49,170 nucleotides of DNA from Bacteroidales bacterium. Its GTDB lineage: Bacteria; Bacteroidota; Bacteroidia; Bacteroidales; UBA932. Below are positions 1 to 8,134 of the stretch, in pieces. The DNA is taken from NCBI GenBank assembly GCA_017447815.1, contig JAFSMS010000078.1:1-49170 (forward strand), read 5' to 3'. Position numbers and translations under genes: made by a program. Position 1 is the stretch's first letter. Each line of letters begins with the position of its first letter. The notes under the pieces were generated by a model that saw only the letters and a list, made by a program, of their open reading frames with translations, did no database searches and was not told the DNA's origin.

Positions 1-6
1 ATATTT

Positions 7-2196
7 TTAAAAATCAAGGGAAAGCTTGACCATAAAATTACATGGAGGCTGCGGATACACCCCAATTCCCGAATAGATCTGCCCAGATTCCGCATCATAA
101 CTCTCCCAGCGCCATCCGGACGCATAGTAGAGCCGGTTCAGGAAATTGTTCACATACGCCGTGACGGCAAGCGTCCGGCGGCCGATGGGAAAGACGTGTC
201 CCAGCGAAAGGTTGGCCAGCCAGTAGGCCGGAATCACCATCTCGTCGCGCATGGAGTTGTCGATAAACTGCCGGCCCACGTATTTTCCGTCCACCGTAAA
301 CTGTCCGCCCTTCCAGGGCTTCAGGCTGAGCCGCAGCATTCCGATGAGTGAGGGGGACATGAGCATGGTGGTTTTCCCGTAATGCACCGGATGGGTGGCC
401 GAATAGTCCTCATACGGGACATAGGACGTATAATCAGCGATCTGGTTCAGGGACAGGGTGGCATTGCCGTCCAGGCGCAGCCAGTCCAAGGGCTCCCAAC
501 CGGCACAGAGTTCCACGCCCCGGCGCCAGGCGCGCGGGATGTTTTCCTTGATGGCATAGCCGCTGGACGACAGCCGGCCCGTCTCCAGCAGCATGTTCCA
601 GTACTCCATGGCGTAAAGGTTCAGCGACGCCGAAAAACGACGGGTCCCCAGCCCGTAGCCGACCTCGATATCCAGCATCCGTTCGGGCTCGATGGGAGCG
701 CCCTCGCCCTTGACATTCTCCTTGATGTCTCCCCTGCCCGGTTCCCGGTGTCCCAGGGCGGCCGACGCATAAATCTTATGGATTCCCCACGCGGCGGTGA
801 GGCCGGCGCGCGGGTTGAAGAAATTCCAGCGGCGGTCATAGTCCAGACGGTCTTCCGGCGCAGCCCCGTACTCCAGCCAGTCGTCATCGGTCCCGTCGAT
901 CCGGTAGCCGATGCTCCGGTACTGGAGGTCGGCATAGGCGGTGAGCCAGGGCAGCGGTTGATACTCGGCCCGGGCAAACGCGCTCACCTCGTTTTTCCAG
1001 CCGGTATTGCCGTACCAGTCCAGGGATGCGTAATCGAAGTCCTGCCCGGCCTTCCGGGCCCAGAGAACTTCTCCCCAGTGGCCGCCCCGATACCACGAAA
1101 GATTGGCTCCGGCCGTTACATTCAGCCGGCCCGTCCGATAGCGGAGGCTGGAATTCACCACCCAGAGGTCATTGTCCATGAGTTTGCGGTAAATCATGTC
1201 GCTCCGGCCCGAATACAGGGAAGGGAACCCGAAATTGGCGAACTTCCGGTTCATTTTGTAATACTCGTCAAACCCGTCTCCGCGGGTGTAATTGACCGTA
1301 TTCACCCAGGTCAAACGCTCCCCGAAACGATGGGTATAGTTCAGTTGCAGGTGATGCTGCGCATAATTGTCCGTCTGGTTGTCATAGTACCGGACGTTTC
1401 CGTCGGCATCGACATATTCCCCCGCCCCGTTGTAGCGGCGGTCCTTGTAGTACTGCTCCAGGTCGATTCCGTCCCATGTGATACCGCTTATCTGCTGGCC
1501 CATCAGGTAGGTGAGCCGGAGGGAATGGGTGCCGCTGAGCCAGCCCAGGACGGCAAAGAGCGAAGAGGAGCCCACCTGGGCATTGCGGATATACCCATCG
1601 GTGCTGCCAAGGTTCATGGCCAGGTCCATGTAGAAGCCGGACGGCAGCTTGCCGCTGGAAATGGCGGCCGACGCAATCATCGTCCCGTACGAACCGGCGC
1701 TGAATTCAATCCGGGCCGACGGGTCGGGCTGGACAAAGGCCGTATTCATATTGATGCTGGCCCCGAAGGCCCCCGCCCCGTTGGCGCTCGTTCCCAGGCC
1801 GCGCTGCACCTGGACGCCGGAGATGAGGCTGGTCAGGGCCGGGATGTTCACCCAGAACACCTCCTGGGACTCGGCGTCGTTGAGCGTGATGCCGTTGAGC
1901 GTGACATTGATCTGGGAGCCCTTGCTGCCGCGGATGGTCATGGCCGAATTGCCCAGTCCCGTCCCCCCCTCATTGTAGGTAACCACCGAAGGCAGCAGGT
2001 TCAGGCTCATCGGAAGCGAGTTCATGGGATTGGAAGAGCGGAGTTCGTCCTTCCCCACCGTGGTAAACGTAACAGGCGTGTTGTTGTCGGCCCGGGAGGC
2101 GGACACGACCACCGAGTCCAGACGCTCGGTCTTTTCCTGCGCGGCGGCGCAGACGGGCAGCACACACAGTGCTGCGAAAAACAGTGTTCTTTTCAT
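7..2196 (-). CDS. TonB-dependent outer-membrane receptor, predicted thiamin transporter
   Basis: The 729-residue protein starts with a signal peptide ending near AAAQ (residue 20). A TonB box (DSVVVSA, residues 27-33) follows, then a plug domain (about 40-150, with the typical TIRG and LNGI stretches) and a 22-strand-type barrel ending in a terminal Phe. It lacks the carboxypeptidase-like N-terminal domain of SusC proteins, so it belongs to the small-ligand receptor class. Substrate is inferred from the TPP riboswitch directly upstream: TPP-controlled TonB receptors in Bacteroidota are known thiamin importers. The start at 2196 sits one base after an AAGGA motif that forms the 3' edge of the riboswitch. 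The receptor sequence alone could equally suggest another vitamin or metal complex. The stop lies at the window edge but the gene is complete. Confidence 0.88.
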   Translation of the reverse strand: MKRTLFFAALCVLPVCAAAQEKTERLDSVVVSASRADNNTPVTFTTVGKDELRSSNPMNSLPMSLNLLPSVVTYNEGGTGLGNSAMTIRGSKGSQINVTLNGITLNDAESQEVFWVNIPALTSLISGVQVQRGLGTSANGAGAFGASINMNTAFVQPDPSARIEFSAGSYGTMIASAAISSGKLPSGFYMDLAMNLGSTDGYIRNAQVGSSSLFAVLGWLSGTHSLRLTYLMGQQISGITWDGIDLEQYYKDRRYNGAGEYVDADGNVRYYDNQTDNYAQHHLQLNYTHRFGERLTWVNTVNYTRGDGFDEYYKMNRKFANFGFPSLYSGRSDMIYRKLMDNDLWVVNSSLRYRTGRLNVTAGANLSWYRGGHWGEVLWARKAGQDFDYASLDWYGNTGWKNEVSAFARAEYQPLPWLTAYADLQYRSIGYRIDGTDDDWLEYGAAPEDRLDYDRRWNFFNPRAGLTAAWGIHKIYASAALGHREPGRGDIKENVKGEGAPIEPERMLDIEVGYGLGTRRFSASLNLYAMEYWNMLLETGRLSSSGYAIKENIPRAWRRGVELCAGWEPLDWLRLDGNATLSLNQIADYTSYVPYEDYSATHPVHYGKTTMLMSPSLIGMLRLSLKPWKGGQFTVDGKYVGRQFIDNSMRDEMVIPAYWLANLSLGHVFPIGRRTLAVTAYVNNFLNRLYYASGWRWESYDAESGQIYSGIGVYPQPPCNFMVKLSLDF

Positions 2197-2268
2197 TTCC
2201 TTACGACGGTATCAACCGTATCAAGTTCAAAGGGACTCTCTCAATCAGGCGCCCGCCCGATACCCCTA
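2197..2268 (-). promoter_or_regulatory. TPP (thi-box) riboswitch
   Basis: Read on the minus strand, the element has GGGG near 2266, then a P3 hairpin UCGGGC/GCCUGA with a GGGC loop. Next comes UUGAGA (consensus CUGAGA), a CCC that pairs back with GGGG to make P2, then GAACUUGAU. A P5 hairpin ACGGU/ACCGU follows, and the element ends in CGUAAGGAA (consensus GCGUAGGGAA). These match the two TPP-binding arms in order and spacing. A clear P1 is not visible. The terminal AAGGA is also the receptor's ribosome binding site, so ligand binding most simply blocks translation initiation. There is no terminator-like T-run. Confidence 0.9.
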
Positions 2269-2273
2269 TTTAA

Positions 2274-3023
2274 TTATTTTTCAATCAATTCCACCCGGTA
2301 CAGGCGAGGCCAGTTCTTCCCGGTGAGGTAAATGTGGCCCTCGGCGTCCCGGGCAATTCCGTTGAGCACATCCGTCTCCCGGGTGTGCAGCCGGGCCGGA
2401 AGCAGACCGGCGCAGTCCACCAGCCCCTCCACCTTGCCGGAGGAAGGATTGATGATGACGATGGAGTCTGTGGTATATACATTGGCCCAGATCTTCCCCT
2501 CAACCCACTCCAGTTCATTCAGGTAACGAACCGGGCGGCCGTTCAGGGTCACGGGCAGTTTCCGGAGCAGTTTCAGGTCTTTGTCCAGGAAATACAGCGT
2601 GGCGCTGCCGTCACTGGCGATGAGTTGTTTCCCGTCCGTAGTGAGGCCCCAGCCCTCCCGGGGATAGCCGACCGTGGATTTGTACTCCAGCGTAGCGGCA
2701 TCGTAGCGGAAAGCCACCTTGTTGGTCCAGGTAAGGACGTAGAGTTCTCCGTCCAGGATGGCCGACCCCTCTCCGAAATACTTGCGGTTCAACTTTTTAA
2801 GCATCTTCGGCTCTCCGGAGGAAAGGTCCACGGTCCGGATGGTGCTCTCCCCGTACTGCCCGGTGGTCTCATAGAGGATTCCGTCGTGGAAAAAGAGCCC
2901 CTGGGTATAGGCATCCGTGCGGTGAGGGTATTCCTTCACCACCTTCAGCCGATATTCCTTCACCTGTGCCTCGGAACAGGCGCAGATGGTAAGGCCCAGT
3001 ATCAGAATCCAAAGTTTTCTCAT
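2274..3023 (-). CDS. Glutaminyl-peptide cyclotransferase, lipoprotein
   Basis: The 249-residue protein matches the plant-type glutamine cyclotransferase family (a five-bladed beta-propeller that forms N-terminal pyroglutamate). Visible family stretches are YTQGL near residue 40, GEGSA near 87, EGWGLT near 122 and LNELEW near 168. The N-terminus is a lipoprotein signal with a lipobox ending at Cys16 (ICAC), so it should be anchored in the cell envelope. The start overlaps the stop of the DUF1846 gene (ATGA, 3020-3023), indicating translational coupling. The gene ends only a few bases before the TPP riboswitch of the receptor downstream. Its physiological substrate is not evident. Confidence 0.85.
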   Translation of the reverse strand: MRKLWILILGLTICACSEAQVKEYRLKVVKEYPHRTDAYTQGLFFHDGILYETTGQYGESTIRTVDLSSGEPKMLKKLNRKYFGEGSAILDGELYVLTWTNKVAFRYDAATLEYKSTVGYPREGWGLTTDGKQLIASDGSATLYFLDKDLKLLRKLPVTLNGRPVRYLNELEWVEGKIWANVYTTDSIVIINPSSGKVEGLVDCAGLLPARLHTRETDVLNGIARDAEGHIYLTGKNWPRLYRVELIEK

Positions 3024-4498
3024 GGCTCCGCTTTCTTGATTTTGCGCACCGGGTCGCAGGTGAGGCCGATTCCCAGTTTGTTGAAGGTTTTGCGGTCCAC
3101 CTCGCTGAGCATCACGGTAGAGTGTACCTGTGCGCCCGACAGATTGGGCAGTTGTTCCAGTGCCAGCCGGCAGTTCTCGTCCAGACGGCCCATCATGGAG
3201 ATGGCCACCAGCACCTCGTCCGTGTGCAGACGGGGATTGTGTCCGTGCAAGTATTCCACCTTGAGTTTCTGGATAGGCTGTATCATGGTCTGCGGAATCA
3301 GTTTCACATTATGGGCGATACCCGCCAGGTGCTTGATTGCATTCAAAAGCAGTGCCGCGCTGGGGCCCAGCAGCGGACTGGTTTCCCCGGTCAGGAGGGT
3401 TCCGTCGGCCAGTTCGATGGCTGCGGTGGCCTTCTGGGCCTTTTCCAGGCGCTCGCGGGCCGCCACGGTGCATTTCCGGTCGTTCACCGTAATCTTGGCC
3501 CGTTTCATCACCAGGGCGATTTTATTCACTTCCTCCTCCGTGGCCTTTCCGTCGGCAAAATTGCAGAGCGAGGTGAAATAACGGCGGATGATCTCCTGCC
3601 GGGAAGCCTCGCAGCAAACCTCGTCATCGCTGATGCAGTAGCCGATCATGTTCACGCCCATGTCCGTGGGCGATTTGTAGGGGGCTTCCCCGTAGATATC
3701 CTCGAAGAGGGCGTTCATCACCGGGAAAATCTCGATGTCGCGGTTGTAATTCACCGCCGTTTCCCCATAGGCGTCCAGGTGGAAAGGGTCAATCATGTTC
3801 ACGTCTTCCAGGTCGGCCGTCGCGGCCTCGTAGGCCAGGTTCACGGGATGGGTGAGCGGGAGGTTCCAGACAGGGAAGGTCTCGAACTTGGCATAACCGG
3901 CCTTGACGCCCCGTTTGTTCTCCTGGTAGAGTTGGCTCAGGCACACGGCCATCTTGCCGCTTCCGGGACCGGGCGCCGTGACCACCACCAGGGGCCGGGT
4001 GGTCTCCACATAGTCGTTTTTCCCGAAACCGTCATCCGAATCGATCAGGGCCACGTTCTGCGGATACCCTTCGATGGTATAGTGGTAATAGACCTTGATT
4101 TCCATCTTCTCCAGGCGCTTGCGGTAGGCTACGGCACTGGCCTGGCCGTTGAAATGGGTAATGACCACGCTGCTCACGCAGAAACCGCGGGACATGAACT
4201 CGTCGCGGAGCCGCAGCACGTCCACGTCATAGGTGATGCCCAAGTCGCTGCGGACCTTGTTTTTCTCGATATCCACGGCGCTGATGACGATGACAATCTC
4301 CAGATCGTCCTTGAGTTGGGTGAGCATCTGGAACTTGCTGTCGGGTTCGAAGCCGGGGAGGACGCGGCTGGCGTGATAATCGTCAAACAGTTTGCCGCCG
4401 AACTCCATGTAAAGTTTGTCGCCGAAGGTGGCGATGCGCTGTTTGATGCGTTCCGATTGGATTTTAAGGTACTTTTCGTTGTCGAACCCGTACTTCAT
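3020..4498 (-). CDS. DUF1846 family protein
   Basis: This 492-residue cytoplasmic protein is recognised as DUF1846, a conserved family of about 500 residues without an established function. It begins with MKYGFDNEKYLKIQSERI and carries APGPGSGK near residue 190, which resembles a nucleotide-binding loop. An in-frame extension to 4534 exists, but the ATG at 4498 is preferred because a -7 element at 4532-4539 places transcription start near 4526. It is the first gene of a group that continues with the glutaminyl cyclotransferase (4-base overlap). No signal peptide or membrane segment is seen. Confidence 0.85.
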   Translation of the reverse strand: MKYGFDNEKYLKIQSERIKQRIATFGDKLYMEFGGKLFDDYHASRVLPGFEPDSKFQMLTQLKDDLEIVIVISAVDIEKNKVRSDLGITYDVDVLRLRDEFMSRGFCVSSVVITHFNGQASAVAYRKRLEKMEIKVYYHYTIEGYPQNVALIDSDDGFGKNDYVETTRPLVVVTAPGPGSGKMAVCLSQLYQENKRGVKAGYAKFETFPVWNLPLTHPVNLAYEAATADLEDVNMIDPFHLDAYGETAVNYNRDIEIFPVMNALFEDIYGEAPYKSPTDMGVNMIGYCISDDEVCCEASRQEIIRRYFTSLCNFADGKATEEEVNKIALVMKRAKITVNDRKCTVAARERLEKAQKATAAIELADGTLLTGETSPLLGPSAALLLNAIKHLAGIAHNVKLIPQTMIQPIQKLKVEYLHGHNPRLHTDEVLVAISMMGRLDENCRLALEQLPNLSGAQVHSTVMLSEVDRKTFNKLGIGLTCDPVRKIKKAEP

Positions 4499-4531
4499 AA
4501 GGCAGTGGAAGGTTTTCGTAAATACGGGGTA

Positions 4532-4564
4532 CAAAAGTACGCTTTTTTTCTAAAAGAACACAAA
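4532..4564 (-). promoter_or_regulatory. Bacteroidota-type promoter of the DUF1846 gene
   Basis: On the minus strand, TTTG (4564-4561) is followed after 21 bases by TACTTTTG (4539-4532), matching TTTG-N19-21-TAnnTTTG. Transcription should begin near 4526, giving a leader of about 28 bases to the ATG at 4498. Confidence 0.7.
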
Positions 4565-4582
4565 AAAATTTGCCGATAGTCA

Positions 4583-4606
4583 CAAAAAAAAACGGGGGCG
4601 CCCCTA
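4583..4606 (-). terminator. Possible terminator after the GH43 gene
   Basis: On the minus strand the GH43 stop codon is embedded in GGGGCGCCCCCG, followed at once by nine T. The GC palindrome could form only a very short stem, so this is a weak intrinsic-terminator candidate based mainly on the T-run. Confidence 0.4.
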
Positions 4607-6166
4607 CTCTTTGTAATCGAAATAAGAGAAGGAAGCCTCCCCCCCGACGGCATACAGGCCGATGGTAACCCCCGTGAAGCCGCCGACCACCTCCGTGCTC
4701 AGCAGCGAGGTATCCAGGGTGCCCACTTCCCGGCCGTCTGCAAAGAACCGGTACAGAAGGCCGTCCGACGAACAGCTGAGGGAAAGGAGGGTTTCCCCTG
4801 GGCCTACCGGAACTTCTCCCAGACAGGCGTTTACCCCCTTCAGTTCCAGCCGGAGAACGGCTTTCCGCCCCTGCACGCCCAGGGTCACAAAGCCCGTATG
4901 GTCCTGATAGACGACCAGGCCGGCCTCTCCGGAAGAGACCTTCGCGAGCGTCTGCACCGTAACGGAAGGGCTTTCCTGCCGGACCGCCACCAGGCTGGGA
5001 TGGTCATTGGCCGATAGCGGAGCGGCGCCGGTGAGGGTGAGCACGCCTCCGCCCGTGTGATAGCGGCTCGAATCCGGATTATGGACATAGAGCCACTCGG
5101 GGCCGAGGGAGGGCTTGTCAAACTCTTCACGCCACTGCCGGGGGCGCGGCGCTGCCGCCGTCCAGGAAGCCGGGACGCCGAATTGAGCCTCGACGGGATT
5201 GCCGCCGTTGATGACCGGCCAGCCGTCCTCCCAGGTGACGGGAGCAAGGAAGGTCTCGCGGCCCAGGTGATGGAAGTCACCGCCGTAGCGGCGGTAGGCC
5301 AGGAACACCACCCACCAACTTCCGTCCGGGGCCTGCACAAAGTCCCCGTGACCGGTTCCCTGAATCTGTGAATGCTGACCGGCCTGACGGCAATGGGTGA
5401 AGATGGGATTGGCGGGATTGGACTCATAGGGTCCGTAAATGTTCCGGCTGCGCGCCACGGTGAGCCCGTGGGCCATCTCCGTCCCCCCTTCGGAAATCAG
5501 CAAGTAGTACCAGCCGTCCTTTTTGTAAAGATGGGGACCTTCGGGATAACGGCCGCCCGTTCCGCGCCACAGCAGGCGGCTCTCGGTGAGTTGTTCGCCC
5601 GTCAGCGGATCGATTTCGCAGAGATGGATGCCGCCGGTCGGGTTGGACACGAAATAACACTTCCCGTCCTCGAACAGGAAAGAGGGGTCGATGCCGCCCT
5701 GCTTCAGCGGGAGAGGGTCAGACCAGGGGCCGGACGGGTCCTTGGCCGTGACGAAGAAGTTCCCGCCGCCGGTCACGTTGGTGGTTATCATGTAGTACGT
5801 CCCGTCGTGGTAACGGATGGTGGGGGCGTAGATCCCCCCGCTGGAATCGGCCCTTCCCAGCGGCAACTGGCTTTCCCGCTCAAGGACGTTGCCCACCTGC
5901 TCCCAGTTTACCAAGTCTCTGGAATGAAAGACAGGCACGCCGGGGAAATACTGGAACGATGAATTCACCAGGTAGTAATCCTCCCCTACCCGGCAGACGG
6001 ACGGGTCCGGATGGAATCCCGCAATCACGGGGTTCCGGATCAGCAGCGTATCGGCGGGAACGGAGACCCCGCTTCCGCCGGCTGTCTGCTTGCAGGAAAC
6101 GGACATGGCGGCTATCACCGCCGCAGACACTAGGGCGGCAAGGGCAGGAGAAAAACGGTGATTCAT
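4604..6166 (-). CDS. Glycoside hydrolase family 43 lipoprotein
   Basis: The 520-residue protein has a lipoprotein signal ending at MSVSC, then a five-bladed GH43 propeller. The family's three acidic residues are visible: the base Asp in HPDPS, the pKa-modulating Asp in GGIDPSF, and the acid Glu in RYPEGPH. A C-terminal beta-sandwich of about 190 residues resembles the concanavalin-like domain of beta-xylosidases. Such enzymes release arabinofuranose or xylose from plant polysaccharide side chains; the exact activity and subfamily cannot be settled by eye. The ATG at 6166 is chosen over a TTG at 6193 because that TTG lies inside the -7 element. The gene stands alone, divergent from the FGE/sialidase fusion. 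A second GH43 lies at 40447-42099. Confidence 0.88.
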   Translation of the reverse strand: MNHRFSPALAALVSAAVIAAMSVSCKQTAGGSGVSVPADTLLIRNPVIAGFHPDPSVCRVGEDYYLVNSSFQYFPGVPVFHSRDLVNWEQVGNVLERESQLPLGRADSSGGIYAPTIRYHDGTYYMITTNVTGGGNFFVTAKDPSGPWSDPLPLKQGGIDPSFLFEDGKCYFVSNPTGGIHLCEIDPLTGEQLTESRLLWRGTGGRYPEGPHLYKKDGWYYLLISEGGTEMAHGLTVARSRNIYGPYESNPANPIFTHCRQAGQHSQIQGTGHGDFVQAPDGSWWVVFLAYRRYGGDFHHLGRETFLAPVTWEDGWPVINGGNPVEAQFGVPASWTAAAPRPRQWREEFDKPSLGPEWLYVHNPDSSRYHTGGGVLTLTGAAPLSANDHPSLVAVRQESPSVTVQTLAKVSSGEAGLVVYQDHTGFVTLGVQGRKAVLRLELKGVNACLGEVPVGPGETLLSLSCSSDGLLYRFFADGREVGTLDTSLLSTEVVGGFTGVTIGLYAVGGEASFSYFDYKE

Positions 6167-6190
6167 GGTTCTGGCATTTGAATGGTTTTT

Positions 6191-6222
6191 CAAAAATAAT
6201 CATTCCGTTCCTGATTAGCAAA
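6191..6222 (-). promoter_or_regulatory. Promoter of the GH43 gene
   Basis: Minus-strand TTTG (6222-6219) is separated by 20 bases from TATTTTTG (6198-6191). Predicted transcription start is near 6185, about 19 bases before the ATG at 6166. Confidence 0.65.
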
Positions 6223-6361
6223 CAAGTTCTTCAATATCATCCGAATTATCCCGGCAGCCATATAGGATTATCTCCAAGAAATTGCTATTTTCCTGTCTTT
6301 GACACTTTTTTTTCTTAAAGAATGAAAATTATTTTGCCGATATTTGCAAAAACAAAACGCT

Positions 6362-8074
6362 ATGCGACCCTTTCCCGCCCTCTTTTTCGCCGCCGTTCTC
6401 ATTGCCTGTGAAACCGTTACCGTACCGCCCCTGGTGGAGATTCCCGGCACGGAAGGCCTGAGGATGGGCACGACGGAAATCACCAATGCCCAGTACGAGG
6501 CCTTCGCCCCCTCCCACAAGGCCCTCAGAGGATATAAAGGCTTTTCAAAGGCCGATGACGAAGCCGTCATCTTGGTCTCCTGGGACGAAGCGAACGCGTA
6601 CTGCGAATGGCTGTCCCGCAAGACCGGGCGGCACTTCCGCCTGCCCACCGAGGCCGAATGGGAGTTCGCCTGCCGCGCTGGGACCACAACCGCCTACAAC
6701 ACCGGGGAAACCTTCCCCGAAGAGCAGTGGAAGGTGCAGAAAAATACGCGGGACAAGGAGCCCGTGAGCCTGCAGGTGGCGCAGTTCGCTCCCAATGCCT
6801 GGGGCCTGTACGACATGCACGGCAACGTGGAAGAATGGTGCCTGGATGCCTGCTCGTCATCCCGGGCCCTCCCCTCCCTGTCATCACCGTCATCCCCGGC
6901 TCCGACCGGGGATCTCCGCGCTGTCCGCGGGGGCTCCCACAATACTCCCGTAGAGTTCCTCCGCAGCGACAGCCGCAGCGCCTCGCTTCCCGAAGACCGT
7001 TCCGTCCTCCTTGGATTCCGCATCGTGGAACCGTCCCCTGCCCGGGAAAAATCCCAGGGTCAGGCAGGCAGCATCGGCCCAGTGTTCCGGGAGCCCGTCC
7101 CGTATGTGATTGAGCCGGTGGACGGAACGCCGTTCTATGCGCACAACCACCAGCCGGCCGTCACCTGGACCCCGGAAGGCACCCTCCTCGCCATCTGGTT
7201 CTCAACCCAGGCCGAGGCCGGCCGGGAGATGGTGGTCCTGCAGTCGGAATTCGACGGAGAGAGATGGACGCCCGCCACCCTTTTCTGCATAGTTCCCGGA
7301 CGCAATATGACCGGCAGCGCCCTTCTGACGCTGGAGAGCGGAGAGATTCTCCATTTCCAGGGTGTCGGGGACGCCGGAGAATGGAAAGACCTGGCCCTCG
7401 CCACAAGAAAACGTGACCTTGGCGGCCACTGGTCTCCCCTGCACTATATCGAACCGGAGCACGAAGTGCGGCATCAGGTAATCGCCGGCCCCATCGTTAC
7501 CCGTGACGGCCGCATCCTTCTTTGCTGCGACGCCGGGCCGGACGGAGAAGCCGGCACTTCCCTCCATATATCGAAGGACGGCGGAAAAACGTGGAAAGAC
7601 ACGGGCAGTACCATCGCCGGCATCCACGCCGGCATCGTGGAACGGGCCGACGGTTCCCTGATGGCCTTCGGCCGGGGCAATTCCATCGAAGGCCATATGC
7701 CCTGCAGCGTTTCCCGGGACGGCGGATACACCTGGGAATACTCCCCTACGATATTCCCTCCCATCGGAAGCGGGCAGCGCCTGGTCCTCAAGCGTTTGCA
7801 GGAAGGGCCGCTAATGCTCTGTTCCTTTGGAGCGGAAGGCCTTTTCGCCGCCCTGAGCTATGACGACGGAGCCTCCTGGCCCGTGAAGAAACTCCTCACG
7901 GACGGAGTGGAACGCACGCTGGACGGCGGAGCCTGGACCGGCTCCTTCACCATGGATTCCACCCACGCGGAGCCCAAAGGGTACCTCTGTTGTACGCAGT
8001 CTCCGGACGGCATCATCCACCTTCTGAGTTCGCGCGTACACTACCGCTTCAACCTGGAATGGCTCCGGCAGTAG
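6362..8074 (+). CDS. Lipoprotein fusing an FGE-sulfatase-like domain to a sialidase-like propeller
   Basis: The 570-residue protein begins MRPFPALFFAAVLIAC, a lipoprotein signal with the lipid-accepting Cys at 16. Residues 30-222 match the formylglycine-generating-enzyme fold (TEITNAQYE, RLPTEAEWEFACRAG, MHGNVEEW, VRGGSH, GFRI). The two C-terminal catalytic Cys of true FGE are absent, so it is unlikely to oxidise sulfatases. Residues 240-570 form a BNR/sialidase-like propeller with three Asp boxes (SKDGGKTW 404-411, SRDGGYTW 451-458, SYDDGASW 499-506). It may bind or hydrolyse a glycan at the surface; substrate is unknown. Residues about 165-185 are a Ser/Pro stretch encoded by a palindromic DNA element. 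The upstream start at 6344 would spoil the signal peptide. Confidence 0.8.
   Translation: MRPFPALFFAAVLIACETVTVPPLVEIPGTEGLRMGTTEITNAQYEAFAPSHKALRGYKGFSKADDEAVILVSWDEANAYCEWLSRKTGRHFRLPTEAEWEFACRAGTTTAYNTGETFPEEQWKVQKNTRDKEPVSLQVAQFAPNAWGLYDMHGNVEEWCLDACSSSRALPSLSSPSSPAPTGDLRAVRGGSHNTPVEFLRSDSRSASLPEDRSVLLGFRIVEPSPAREKSQGQAGSIGPVFREPVPYVIEPVDGTPFYAHNHQPAVTWTPEGTLLAIWFSTQAEAGREMVVLQSEFDGERWTPATLFCIVPGRNMTGSALLTLESGEILHFQGVGDAGEWKDLALATRKRDLGGHWSPLHYIEPEHEVRHQVIAGPIVTRDGRILLCCDAGPDGEAGTSLHISKDGGKTWKDTGSTIAGIHAGIVERADGSLMAFGRGNSIEGHMPCSVSRDGGYTWEYSPTIFPPIGSGQRLVLKRLQEGPLMLCSFGAEGLFAALSYDDGASWPVKKLLTDGVERTLDGGAWTGSFTMDSTHAEPKGYLCCTQSPDGIIHLLSSRVHYRFNLEWLRQ
6855..6913 (+). repeat. Palindromic repeat element inserted in frame in a coding region
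   Basis: Three near-copies of CGTCATCnC start at 6855, 6879 and 6888. The last leads into a perfect 8-bp inverted repeat, ATCCCCGG (6892-6899) and CCGGGGAT (6906-6913), with a 6-base loop. The element falls between the conserved MHGNVEEW and RGGSH motifs of the FGE domain and encodes low-complexity Ser/Pro. It resembles dispersed palindromic units of bacterial genomes. I saw no other full copy in this window. Confidence 0.6.
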
Positions 8075-8094
8075 GATTTATCGGCCAAAAAGCG

Positions 8095-8102
8095 TATATT
8101 TG
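8095..8102 (+). promoter_or_regulatory. -7 element of the pgi operon
   Basis: TATATTTG matches TAnnTTTG exactly. Start of transcription is expected near 8108, giving a leader of about 27 bases. No convincing -33 TTTG is seen at the right distance. Confidence 0.55.
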
Positions 8103-8134
8103 TAGGATTGGAAAATATTAAACACTCAATAATT

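Noticed and set aside
382-2331. A 649-codon plus-strand frame opposite the TonB receptor gene
   Set aside because: It is an antisense shadow in high-GC DNA that also crosses the riboswitch. The receptor on the other strand is unambiguous.
6329-6346. Possible promoter for the FGE/sialidase fusion (two TTTG motifs at 6333 and 6343)
   Set aside because: Neither is preceded by TA at the right distance, and the upstream TTTG at 6298-6301 is spaced too far away.
6891-6913. The CCCCGG palindrome in the FGE domain as a transcription terminator
   Set aside because: It lies in the middle of an open reading frame and has no T-run after it.
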